DNA of 6,168 nt, taken from assembly GCA_030066245.1 (NCBI GenBank), contig JASJBY010000290.1:1-6168 (forward strand), read 5' to 3'. A program made the position numbers and the translations under genes. Shown one piece after another: positions 1 to 5,848 of this stretch (positions within the stretch are counted from its first letter, which is position 1; every line of letters starts with the position of its first letter). The notes under the pieces were generated by a model. That model was not told where the DNA came from. It searched no databases and saw only the letters and a program-made list of their open reading frames with translations. This DNA comes from Gammaproteobacteria bacterium (GTDB taxonomy: Bacteria; Pseudomonadota; Gammaproteobacteria; JAABTG01).

Positions 1-2
1 GA

Positions 3-506
3 CGGACAGTGACCGTCGCGGGACTGGTCACGGCATTGCGCACCATCAACAGCAAGCGTGGGCGGATGGCCATCATCACCCTGGACGATCGCACGGCGCG
101 CCTGGAGGCGGCCATCTACTCGGACGTCTACGAGCACTACCGTGATGTGCTCTGCCAGGACAAGCTGCTGGTGGTCGAGGGCGAAGTGGCGGCGGATGAC
201 TACACGGGAGGCCATTCCATGAGCGTTCAAAAGGTCTACGACATGGACCAGGCCCGGGCTGCCTTCGCCAAGCGACTGCGGATCACGGTGTCGGCGGAGC
301 GGGCTGGCAGCGGCTTCCCCCATGCGTTGAAAGATGTGCTCGAGCCATACCGGGAGGGTCGCATTCCGGTCTTCGTTGACTACCAGCGGCCGGACGCGAC
401 AGCGCGTCTGCGTCTCGGCGAGGGCTGGCTCGTTAATCCGACCGATGAATTGCTGCATCGTCTGTCCGAGCTGGCTGGAGAGTTACGGGTACAGGTGGAC
501 TACTGA
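3..506 (+). CDS. dnaE: DNA polymerase III alpha subunit, C-terminal fragment (5' end outside window)
   Basis: This is the last 167 residues of the replicative DNA polymerase catalytic subunit. The reading frame is open from base 3 and ends at TGA 504-506; the GTG at 9 is an internal valine, not a start. The first ~95 residues match the OB-fold (tRNA_anti) domain that follows the polymerase core. Recognisable pieces are VTVAGLVTALR, the KRGRMAIITLDDRTARLEA strand pair, and DKLLVVEGEVAADDYTGG. The remainder resembles the C-terminal tau-binding region of DnaE, with IPVFVDYQRPDATARLRLGE and the final SELAGELRVQVDY. E. coli DnaE, recalled from memory, has nearly the same pattern, including the DDRSGRLE and YQRADARARLR segments. 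The palm, PHP and clamp-binding motifs lie left of the window. accA follows in the same direction after 112 bp, the usual gammaproteobacterial order. Identification is firm; only the N-terminal extent is unknown. Confidence 0.96.
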   Translation, partial: RTVTVAGLVTALRTINSKRGRMAIITLDDRTARLEAAIYSDVYEHYRDVLCQDKLLVVEGEVAADDYTGGHSMSVQKVYDMDQARAAFAKRLRITVSAERAGSGFPHALKDVLEPYREGRIPVFVDYQRPDATARLRLGEGWLVNPTDELLHRLSELAGELRVQVDY

Positions 507-529
507 CGGCAACGCAAGCATCTTCGGGT

Positions 530-558
530 TTGACCTTTGATGGCGGCTCGGGCATCTT
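530..558 (+). promoter_or_regulatory. Weak sigma-70-like promoter candidate for accA
   Basis: In the dnaE-accA gap, TTGACC (530-535) matches five of six bases of the -35 consensus. Seventeen bases later CATCTT (553-558) matches only three of six of the -10 consensus. The spacing is ideal but the -10 is poor. In E. coli accA is known to have promoter activity close upstream, so an independent promoter here would make sense. The sequence alone does not establish it. Confidence 0.2.
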
Positions 559-618
559 TCGCGGGTTACGAACAGAGATAGGGCCTTCTGGGCAGAGTCA
601 GCAGCGGATGGGATCGTC

Positions 619-1587
619 TTGACCTCACAGGTAAATCTGAATTGTCTCGATTTCGAGCAGCCGATCGCTGAGCTTGAAGCGAAGATCGAAGAGCTGCGAT
701 ACGTGGGCGACGACGCCCACGTGAACATCAACGAAGAGGTGTCGCGGCTGCGGCATAAAAGCGAGGAGCTGACTCGTTCCATCTTCTCGTCGTTGACGCC
801 ATGGCAGATCTCCCAGCTGGCGCGCCATCCGCAGCGTCCCTACTCCCTGGACTACATCGACTGGATTTTCACCGGCTTCCAGGAGCTGCACGGAGATCGG
901 GCGTTCGCCGACGACCCGGCCATCGTCGGTGGGTTGGCGCGACTCGAGGGGCGCCCCGTGGTGATAATCGGCCATCAGAAGGGCAGGGATACCAAGGAGA
1001 AGCTGCATCGGAACTTTGGCATGCCGCGTCCGGAAGGCTACCGGAAAGCGCTGCGGCTCATGCAGATGGCGGAACGATTCAGACTACCCATCGTCACCCT
1101 CATCGATACACCGGGTGCCTATCCGGGGGTTGGAGCCGAGGAGCGGGGGCAGAGTGAAGCGATTGCGCGCAACCTGCTGGTTATGGCCGAGCTCAGAACG
1201 CCCATCATTTGCGTCGTAATTGGCGAAGGGGGGTCGGGCGGCGCGCTCGCCATCGGGGTGGGAGATGCCCTGCTCATGCTTCAGTACAGCATCTACTCGG
1301 TCATATCGCCCGAGGGTTGTGCGTCCATACTGTGGAAGAGTGCCGAGAAGGCGCCGGATGCTGCCGAGGCGCTTGGCATCACATCCGACCGGCTCAAGCA
1401 GCTGGGGCTGATCGATGACGTCATCCCCGAGCCGCTGGGGGGTGCCCATCGGGATGGTTATCAGGTGGCAGCCAATCTGAAGAAAAGCCTGATGGAACGC
1501 CTCGACGAGCTGATCAAGACAGCCATGCCGGCGCTCATCGAGAAGCGCCACGAACGCCTGCGAAATTACGGGCGCTTCAGCGATTGA
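619..1587 (+). CDS. accA: Acetyl-CoA carboxylase carboxyltransferase subunit alpha
   Basis: AccA and AccD together form the cytoplasmic carboxyltransferase that moves CO2 from carboxybiotin on AccB to acetyl-CoA, giving malonyl-CoA for fatty acid synthesis. The protein is 322 residues (E. coli about 319). The N-terminal helix reads LDFEQPIAELEAKIEEL (10-26). The crotonase-like core follows, with RNFGMPRPEGYRKALRLM (131-148), IDTPGAYPGVGAEERGQS (162-179) and the oxyanion-hole segment GEGGSGGALAIGVGD (202-216), then SVISPEGCASILWKSAEKAP (227-246). The start is a TTG. Upstream in the same frame there is no ATG, GTG or TTG back to the stop at 538. The next GTG, at 721, would remove the conserved N-terminal helix. 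A weak GGATGGGA purine run at 606-613 precedes it. It probably shares a transcript with dnaE, but the 112-bp gap could hold its own promoter. It faces the minus-strand pgm gene downstream. Confidence 0.97.
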   Translation: MTSQVNLNCLDFEQPIAELEAKIEELRYVGDDAHVNINEEVSRLRHKSEELTRSIFSSLTPWQISQLARHPQRPYSLDYIDWIFTGFQELHGDRAFADDPAIVGGLARLEGRPVVIIGHQKGRDTKEKLHRNFGMPRPEGYRKALRLMQMAERFRLPIVTLIDTPGAYPGVGAEERGQSEAIARNLLVMAELRTPIICVVIGEGGSGGALAIGVGDALLMLQYSIYSVISPEGCASILWKSAEKAPDAAEALGITSDRLKQLGLIDDVIPEPLGGAHRDGYQVAANLKKSLMERLDELIKTAMPALIEKRHERLRNYGRFSD

Positions 1588-1736
1588 GAGCGTGCTTCGG
1601 GGCAGGGTGGCGTTGTCGGACCTGGGGCCTGGATCGCCCCCAACCCGGTAGTCCAGTCCCGGCAACTTGCGCTTTCCGTTCCCGGGTCCGGTCACCGAGC
1701 CGCCGCGCCGTAAGGAGCAGGGGCTGCGCAGTAAGC
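1588..1736. other. Convergent accA/pgm intergenic region without a clear terminator
   Basis: These 149 bp separate the 3' ends of accA (plus strand) and pgm (minus strand). A GGGGC/GCCCC pair with a 7-base loop near 1625-1641 is the best hairpin I can find. It lacks a T-run on either strand, so it is not a convincing intrinsic terminator. I see no tRNA-like cloverleaf, no repeat and no credible small gene. Termination here may be Rho-dependent, or the two transcripts may overlap. Confidence 0.4.
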
Positions 1737-3374
1737 TCAGGTGATGACGGTAGGGCCGCTGCGGCCCGTGCGCTCGCGCAGCTCGCTCAGGTTTTCTGCG
1801 ATCTGGATCAGTTCCTTCAGGGCCTCCTGGGTCTCCTGATCGTGTCCTGCGGGGTCCGGCTCGTATCTCTCCACGTACAGGCGTAGCGTAGCGCCTTCGG
1901 TGCCGGTACCCGAGAGCCTGAAGATGATCCGGGCGCCGTCCTGGAAGCCGATACGAACGCCCTGGTGTTCCGTGACGCTGCCGTCCACGGGATCCGTGTA
2001 GGCGAAGTCATCGGCGTAGCGAACCTCTCGCTCGCCGAGGCGTTTGCCCGGCAGCCCGGCCAACTTGTCGCGAAGGTCTTCAACGAGCTCACCGGCCCGG
2101 GCGCCGTCCACGCCCTCGTAATCGTGACGGGAATAATAGTTTCTACCGAAGGCGCGCCAGTGTGCGCGGACGATGGACTCCACGGACTCGTTTCTGATGG
2201 CGAGCAGGTTGAGCCAGAACAACACCGCCCACAGCCCGTCTTTCTCCCTGACGTGGTCGGATCCGGTGCCAAAGCTCTCTTCTCCGCACATGGTCACCTT
2301 CTTGGCGTCCAGGAGATTGCCGAAGAATTTCCAGCCGGTGGGGGTTTCGTAGCACTCGATACCCAGTCGCTCGGCGACTCTGTCAACCGCCTGACTTGTG
2401 GGCATGGAGCGGGCAACGCCGGCGAGACCCATGCGATAGCCCGGCAAGCGGTGGGCATTGGCAGCCATAACCGCCAGACTGTCGCTCGGAGTGACGAAGA
2501 ACCGCTGCCCCAGGACCATGTTGCGGTCCCCGTCTCCGTCGGATGCTGCGCCGAAATGGGGCGCACCGGCGCCGCCGTTCATGATCCCCACCAGTTCTCG
2601 GGCATGGGCCAGATTGGGGTCGGGATGGCCGCCACCAAAATCCTCCCGGGGCACGCCGTTCATGACGCTGCCCGGTTTTGCCCCCAGGCGCTTCTCGAGG
2701 ATCTCGCATGCGTAAGGACCGGTGACCGCGTGCATGGCGTCGAAGCGGATATCCAGCATGCCTGCCTCGAACATGCTGTTGATGCGGCCGAAGTCGAACA
2801 ATGCCTCCATGAGCTCGGCGTAGTCCGCGACGGGGTCAATGACCTGCAGGACCAAGTCACCCAGCGGTGTTTCACCGACCCGCTCCAGGTCCACGTCCGG
2901 CACATCGGCGATTCGGTATTGGTTCAGCTGACGGCTGCGACGAAAGAAGGCCTCCGTATCTTTTTCCGGCGCAGGCCCCCCGTTGCCGATGTTGAACTTG
3001 ATGCCGAAGTCTCCACCCGGGCCGCCCGGGTTATGGCTCGCGGACAGGATGATGCCGCCCAGCGCCCGATACTTCCTGATCACCGCTGAGGCGGCGGGTG
3101 TGGACAAGATCCCTCCCTGCCCCACCATCAGGCGACCAAAGCCTGCCGCTGCGGCCATCTTGATGATGGTCTGGATGGCCGCACGGTTGTGAAAGCGTCC
3201 GTCCCCGCCAAGCACCAGGGTTTTGCCTCGGGGCTCCTCGACACAGTCGAAAATCGACTGGATGAAATTCTCCAGATAGTGAGGTTGCTGGAACACGGCG
3301 ACCTTCTTGCGCAGACCGGATGTCCCGGGCTTCTGGTCGTCAAAGGGCGTCGTATCAACTGTCCGGATATCCAT
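1737..3374 (-). CDS. pgm: Phosphoglucomutase, eukaryotic PGM1-type (alpha-D-phosphohexomutase family)
   Basis: The enzyme interconverts glucose-1-phosphate and glucose-6-phosphate, linking glycolysis to glycogen, trehalose and nucleotide-sugar synthesis in the cytoplasm. The protein has 545 residues. The substrate-binding start DQKPGTSGLRKKV is at 13-25. The phosphoserine loop SASHNPGG (111-118) has catalytic Ser113. The magnesium loop DGDGDRN (279-285) has three aspartates. The sugar-specificity loop GEESFGTGSDH is at 364-374, and the phosphate-binding loop RLSGTGTEGAT at 486-496. These are the four active-site loops of the family in order. The N-terminus, the loops and the closing ERTGRSGPTVIT match rabbit PGM1 as I recall it far better than E. 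coli Pgm. The ATG at 3374 aligns with the PGM1 start. The frame stays open upstream to 3719, but that extension runs antisense through the tilS start and is rejected. There is no Shine-Dalgarno sequence before the ATG. It is divergent from tilS and convergent with accA. Confidence 0.96.
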   Translation of the reverse strand: MDIRTVDTTPFDDQKPGTSGLRKKVAVFQQPHYLENFIQSIFDCVEEPRGKTLVLGGDGRFHNRAAIQTIIKMAAAAGFGRLMVGQGGILSTPAASAVIRKYRALGGIILSASHNPGGPGGDFGIKFNIGNGGPAPEKDTEAFFRRSRQLNQYRIADVPDVDLERVGETPLGDLVLQVIDPVADYAELMEALFDFGRINSMFEAGMLDIRFDAMHAVTGPYACEILEKRLGAKPGSVMNGVPREDFGGGHPDPNLAHARELVGIMNGGAGAPHFGAASDGDGDRNMVLGQRFFVTPSDSLAVMAANAHRLPGYRMGLAGVARSMPTSQAVDRVAERLGIECYETPTGWKFFGNLLDAKKVTMCGEESFGTGSDHVREKDGLWAVLFWLNLLAIRNESVESIVRAHWRAFGRNYYSRHDYEGVDGARAGELVEDLRDKLAGLPGKRLGEREVRYADDFAYTDPVDGSVTEHQGVRIGFQDGARIIFRLSGTGTEGATLRLYVERYEPDPAGHDQETQEALKELIQIAENLSELRERTGRSGPTVIT

Positions 3375-3381
3375 GAGCGCT

Positions 3382-3409
3382 AATTTAACCGATGGGTGCG
3401 CAGCGTGAA
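3382..3409 (-). promoter_or_regulatory. Candidate pgm promoter, implying a nearly leaderless mRNA
   Basis: Read on the minus strand, TTCACG (3409-3404) is followed after 16 bases by TAAATT (3387-3382), each matching four of six sigma-70 consensus bases. The -10 lies only 7 bases before the pgm ATG at 3374. Transcription would therefore start at about 3376-3375, giving no room for a ribosome binding site, and none is visible. The AT-rich -10 stands out in very GC-rich surroundings. Confidence 0.4.
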
Positions 3410-3439
3410 ACCCGCGTGGAGCAACGCCGGCTCTCGCAG

Positions 3440-3482
3440 GATTCTGGGAATCGGGGCCCCAGGACCACAGCGGCAGGCTGCC
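3440..3482. repeat. Cluster of short inverted repeats in the pgm/tilS divergent control region
   Basis: Three small dyads sit close together between the divergent start codons. GATTC-TGG-GAATC is at 3440-3452. It directly abuts the 8-bp palindrome GGGGCCCC at 3453-3460. GGCAG-G-CTGCC is at 3472-3482. A competing pairing, CTGGG (3444-3448) with CCCAG (3458-3462), overlaps the first two. Such sites could be operators or only GC-rich chance palindromes. No known regulator box is recognised. Confidence 0.3.
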
Positions 3483-3522
3483 CAAAGCCGACTCTGGCGG
3501 GCAAGGCGTTGGCCTGCATCGG

Positions 3523-3529
3523 TTAGAAT
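3523..3529 (+). promoter_or_regulatory. -10-like element just upstream of tilS
   Basis: TTAGAAT, containing TAGAAT at 3524-3529 (five of six of the TATAAT consensus), lies 13 bases before the tilS ATG at 3543. No good -35 is found 16-18 bases upstream, where the bases read around GGCAAGGC. The TGN of an extended -10 is also absent. If used, transcription would begin near 3536, leaving a leader of about seven bases and excluding the alternative ATG at 3528. Confidence 0.27.
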
Positions 3530-3542
3530 GGCGGGCAGGACC

Positions 3543-4901
3543 ATGAACGAGCGGTTTACCCAAGAGCACCTGCGCACGGCCCTGTCCGGGCTTCCGGAGA
3601 CGACCACATTTTGGGTTGCCTACAGCGGCGGCCTCGATTCGCATGTGCTGCTTCATGCCATGGCGGCGATTCGGCGGACGCTGCCTCCAGCCCAAGTCAG
3701 GGTGGTGCACGTAAACCATGGCTTACACCATGACGCGCCGCGCTGGGCAGCCCACTGCGAGCGGGTGTGCCGGGAAATGGGCCTGCCACTGACCAAGCTG
3801 GAGGTGGACGTGAAACAGGGGCGTGGCGAGAGCCTCGAGGCGGCCGCTCGCCGGGTCCGCTACCACGCGTTCAGCTCGGTAACGGCGGCGGGCGATGTGC
3901 TGCTTACCGGGCATCACCTGGACGATCAGGCGGAAACCGTGCTGCTGCACCTGCTGCGCGGCGCCGGTCTTCAGGGCCTCTCTGCCATGCCTCCATGCCG
4001 GCCCCATGGACAGGGTTGGCTTGCCCGGCCGTTGCTTGAGTTCTCGCGCCTGGCTTTGCGGCGGTACGCGGAATCCATGGCGCTTGATTGGGTGGAAGAC
4101 CCGAGTAATCACCAGGAGCGCTTCGGACGTAACTTTTTGCGCAATGAGGTCATGCCGCTGCTCAGGCTGCGTTGGCCCGCCGTGACGACGTTGCTGGCCC
4201 GAGCCGCCGCGCACCAGGCGGAGGCTGCGCGTCTGGTCGAATTTCTGGCCGACGCGGACCTTGACCAAGTGCGCTGCAGGACTTCGGACGGGCTCCGTGC
4301 CGACCTGCTGCGCGCCCTGTCCCCGGAGCGCCAACGCAGTGTTCTGCGCCGATGGCTACAGGGACTCGCGCTGCCCATGCCAACGGTTGCGCACTTGAAC
4401 CGGGTCCGGATGGACGTGCTCGGTGCCGCCCCGGATCGTGTTCCTCTGGTGCGGTGGGAGGGGGCCGAGGTACGGCGGTACCGGGACCGGATCTTCGCCA
4501 TGCGTCCCTTGCCCGCGGTGCCCTCCGCCACGGTTCTGCGCTGGCCCGCCGGAGAGACATTGTCGCTTCCCTACGGACGACTGACGGCAAAGCGACGCCT
4601 GGGGCAGGGAATCAGAGAGGCCGCGTTGCCGGCCGGCGAGGCTGAGGTTCGTTTCCGCCATGGCGGGGAACGTTGCCGGCCTGCCGGAAGGCGTCATAGC
4701 CACTCCCTAAAGAAGCTGCTCCAGGAGCATGGGGTACCGCCCTGGGTGCGTGAGCGTCTGCCCCTGGTCTATGTGGGAGGCGAACTGGCGGCCGTGGCAG
4801 ACCTCTGGGTGTGCGATCCTTTCGCCGCCTGCGGAGCCGAGCCGGGCTGGCTGATCGCCTGGCAGGGATGCTCAGCCGGTGTCTGGAAAGAGGCTGGCTG
4901 A
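3543..4901 (+). CDS. tilS: tRNA(Ile)-lysidine synthetase
   Basis: TilS attaches lysine, using ATP, to the C2 of cytidine 34 in the CAU-anticodon tRNA(Ile). This changes both its codon reading (AUG to AUA) and its charging (Met to Ile), so the gene is normally essential. The protein has 452 residues, near the E. coli length. The PP-loop ATPase motif SGGLDS is at 28-33, followed by HVNHGLH (56-62), ARRVRYHAF (102-110), GHHLDDQAETVLLHLLRGAG (123-142) and DPSN..RNFLRNEVMPLL (186-207). A middle substrate-binding domain spans roughly 215-320. The C-terminal TilS_C domain is at about 335-425, with GERCRPAGRRHSHSLKKLL (375-393) and GVPPWVRERLPLVYVGGEL (397-415). An in-frame ATG at 3528 would add five residues. 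I chose 3543 because AGGA at 3537-3540 is close by and a -10-like box overlaps the upstream ATG, but the choice is not certain. The DUF455 gene begins one base after its stop. Confidence 0.96.
   Translation: MNERFTQEHLRTALSGLPETTTFWVAYSGGLDSHVLLHAMAAIRRTLPPAQVRVVHVNHGLHHDAPRWAAHCERVCREMGLPLTKLEVDVKQGRGESLEAAARRVRYHAFSSVTAAGDVLLTGHHLDDQAETVLLHLLRGAGLQGLSAMPPCRPHGQGWLARPLLEFSRLALRRYAESMALDWVEDPSNHQERFGRNFLRNEVMPLLRLRWPAVTTLLARAAAHQAEAARLVEFLADADLDQVRCRTSDGLRADLLRALSPERQRSVLRRWLQGLALPMPTVAHLNRVRMDVLGAAPDRVPLVRWEGAEVRRYRDRIFAMRPLPAVPSATVLRWPAGETLSLPYGRLTAKRRLGQGIREAALPAGEAEVRFRHGGERCRPAGRRHSHSLKKLLQEHGVPPWVRERLPLVYVGGELAAVADLWVCDPFAACGAEPGWLIAWQGCSAGVWKEAG
4888..4893 (+). promoter_or_regulatory. 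Ribosome binding site for the DUF455 gene, inside tilS
   Basis: AAGAGG lies nine bases before the ATG at 4903 and inside the last codons of tilS. It is within GGAAAGAGG (4885-4893). It supports the ATG at 4903 over the in-frame GTG at 4879, although the latter also has AGGGA (4864-4868) ten bases upstream. The placement suggests translational coupling to tilS. Confidence 0.6.
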
Positions 4902-4902
4902 C

Positions 4903-5706
4903 ATGGTGGGCACACACAGCGTCTACGCGGCAGCGAGAACCTGTCTCCACGTATGCGAACCGATGGAGAAGGTGCGTGCGACCCGAGACGTGCATGCTGC
5001 CTGGGAGCGGGGAGCGCTGGCGCTCAGCGCGGCGCCGGGCCCGGAATCGACTGAGGTACCGGGGCGGCCGTCGCGACCGCGTCTGGTGACCCCGAGGGCG
5101 CTGCCCAGGCGCGGGCTCGGAACCGTCGCAGGTCGCGCGGCGCTGATGCATGCCGTTGCACACATCGAGTTCAATGCCATCAACCTGGCCTGGGACGCCG
5201 TCTACCGGTTCAGGGACATGCCGCGGGCTTTTTTCAGCGATTGGATGCGCGTGGCACTGGAAGAAGCCAAGCACTTCGAGCTCCTGTGCGGGCATGTGCG
5301 CCAGATGGGATACGACTACGGCGATTTCGACGCGCACAACGGACTGTGGGAGATGGCGGTGAAGACAGCCCATGACCCACTGGTGCGCATGGCGTTGGTG
5401 CCCCGGGTTCTCGAGGCCCGCGGGCTTGACGTCACGCCGGGTATGATAGGGCGGTTGCGGGCACACGGGGACGCGCGCGGTGCGTCTATCTTGGAGCTGA
5501 TTCTCGCAGAAGAGATTGGCCATGTGGCCATTGGCTCTCGGTGGTACCGGCACCTGTGTGCGCAGCGTAGTCTGGAGCCTGAGCAGACCTTCAGGGCGCT
5601 GCTCGATCAGTACAAGCCGGGTCGGATGAAAGGCCCTCTGAATCAAGAGGCCAGGCTGGCGGCGGGCTTTAGCGAGCAGGAACTCAAGCTCTTGTCCAGG
5701 TTCTGA
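4903..5706 (+). CDS. DUF455 family ferritin-like protein (COG2833-type), function unknown
   Basis: This is a 267-residue protein I recognise as the DUF455 ferritin-like family, whose reaction is not established. The family region starts near PGRPSRPRLVTPRALPRR (53-70) and continues through the helices LMHAVAHIEFNAINLAWDAV (81-100), YRFRDMPRAFFSDWMRVALE (101-120), LVPRVLEARGLD (165-176) and LAEEIGHVAIGSRWY (201-215). Candidate metal ligands in a four-helix bundle are His87/Glu89 (HIE), Glu121/His124 (EEAKH), Glu171 and Glu204/His207 (EEIGH). The two ExxH motifs are the classic ferritin-like di-iron pattern. There is no signal peptide or membrane segment, so it should be cytoplasmic. The GTG at 4879 would add eight residues and overlap tilS; the ATG has the better ribosome site. 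It follows tilS by one base, so co-expression with a tRNA-modifying enzyme is likely. The di-iron role and any tRNA role are inference. Confidence 0.88.
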   Translation: MVGTHSVYAAARTCLHVCEPMEKVRATRDVHAAWERGALALSAAPGPESTEVPGRPSRPRLVTPRALPRRGLGTVAGRAALMHAVAHIEFNAINLAWDAVYRFRDMPRAFFSDWMRVALEEAKHFELLCGHVRQMGYDYGDFDAHNGLWEMAVKTAHDPLVRMALVPRVLEARGLDVTPGMIGRLRAHGDARGASILELILAEEIGHVAIGSRWYRHLCAQRSLEPEQTFRALLDQYKPGRMKGPLNQEARLAAGFSEQELKLLSRF

Positions 5707-5726
5707 TTTTACGTCTCCGGATGCAC

Positions 5727-5753
5727 GCCGCGCGGTGTTGCGCGAGCTTTCTT
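5727..5753 (+). terminator. Probable Rho-independent terminator after the tilS-DUF455 unit
   Basis: CGCGC (5729-5733) and GCGCG (5740-5744) pair around the six-base loop GGTGTT. The stem extends by two more pairs (GC 5727-5728 with GC 5746-5747) if A5745 is bulged. The stem is followed by TTTCTT (5748-5753). The T-run is short and interrupted, so strength is uncertain, but the position 20 bases after the DUF455 stop is right. Confidence 0.5.
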
Positions 5754-5759
5754 GACAAG

Positions 5760-5778
5760 GCCGGGAGCCGAGACCGGC
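5760..5778 (+). repeat. GCCGG/CCGGC hairpin next to a perfect Shine-Dalgarno
   Basis: GCCGG (5760-5764) pairs with CCGGC (5774-5778) across a nine-base loop. No T-run follows. It is immediately followed by GGAGG at 5779-5783. The stem could help expose or occlude that ribosome site, or be a chance GC-rich pairing. Confidence 0.3.
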
Positions 5779-5791
5779 GGAGGTTAATCTT

Positions 5792-5842
5792 GTGTATTTG
5801 AGCAGCCTATTCTCCATGGAAGAGAGCTCGGGCGGCGGGTAG
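5792..5842 (+). CDS. Possible 16-codon leader ORF upstream of the mlaC-like gene
   Basis: A GTG at 5792 opens a 16-codon frame, read as MYLSSLFSMEESSGGG, ending at TAG 5840-5842. A perfect GGAGG (5779-5783) sits eight bases before it, the best Shine-Dalgarno in this gap and better than any directly before the mlaC-like ATG. The stop lies six bases before that ATG, close enough for translational coupling. The micro-ORF and the downstream gene share the same frame, separated only by the TAG and two codons. The peptide resembles nothing I recognise. It may be a coupling leader, the remnant of an older N-terminus, or chance. Confidence 0.3.
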   Translation: MYLSSLFSMEESSGGG

Positions 5843-5848
5843 AAAGCC

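Noticed and set aside
1625..1641. GGGGC/GCCCC hairpin between accA and pgm as a terminator.
   Set aside because: Only five pairs, and no T-run on either strand.
1965..3089. A 374-codon plus-strand open frame opposite pgm.
   Set aside because: The minus strand encodes PGM1 with all four active-site loops, and the plus-strand translation shows no family resemblance.
3396..3542. Upstream extension of the tilS frame to 3396.
   Set aside because: The TilS family begins shortly before the PP-loop. The extension covers the promoter region and has no family similarity.
3375..3719. Upstream extension of the pgm frame by 115 codons.
   Set aside because: It runs through the divergent control region and antisense into the tilS PP-loop region. 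The PGM1 family start coincides with ATG 3374.
5752..5757. A perfect TTGACA -35 hexamer before the mlaC-like gene.
   Set aside because: At 16-18 bases downstream the sequence is GGCGG-rich with no -10 match. The nearest AT-rich candidate, TAATCT (5785-5790), is 27 bases away, too far for a sigma-70 promoter.
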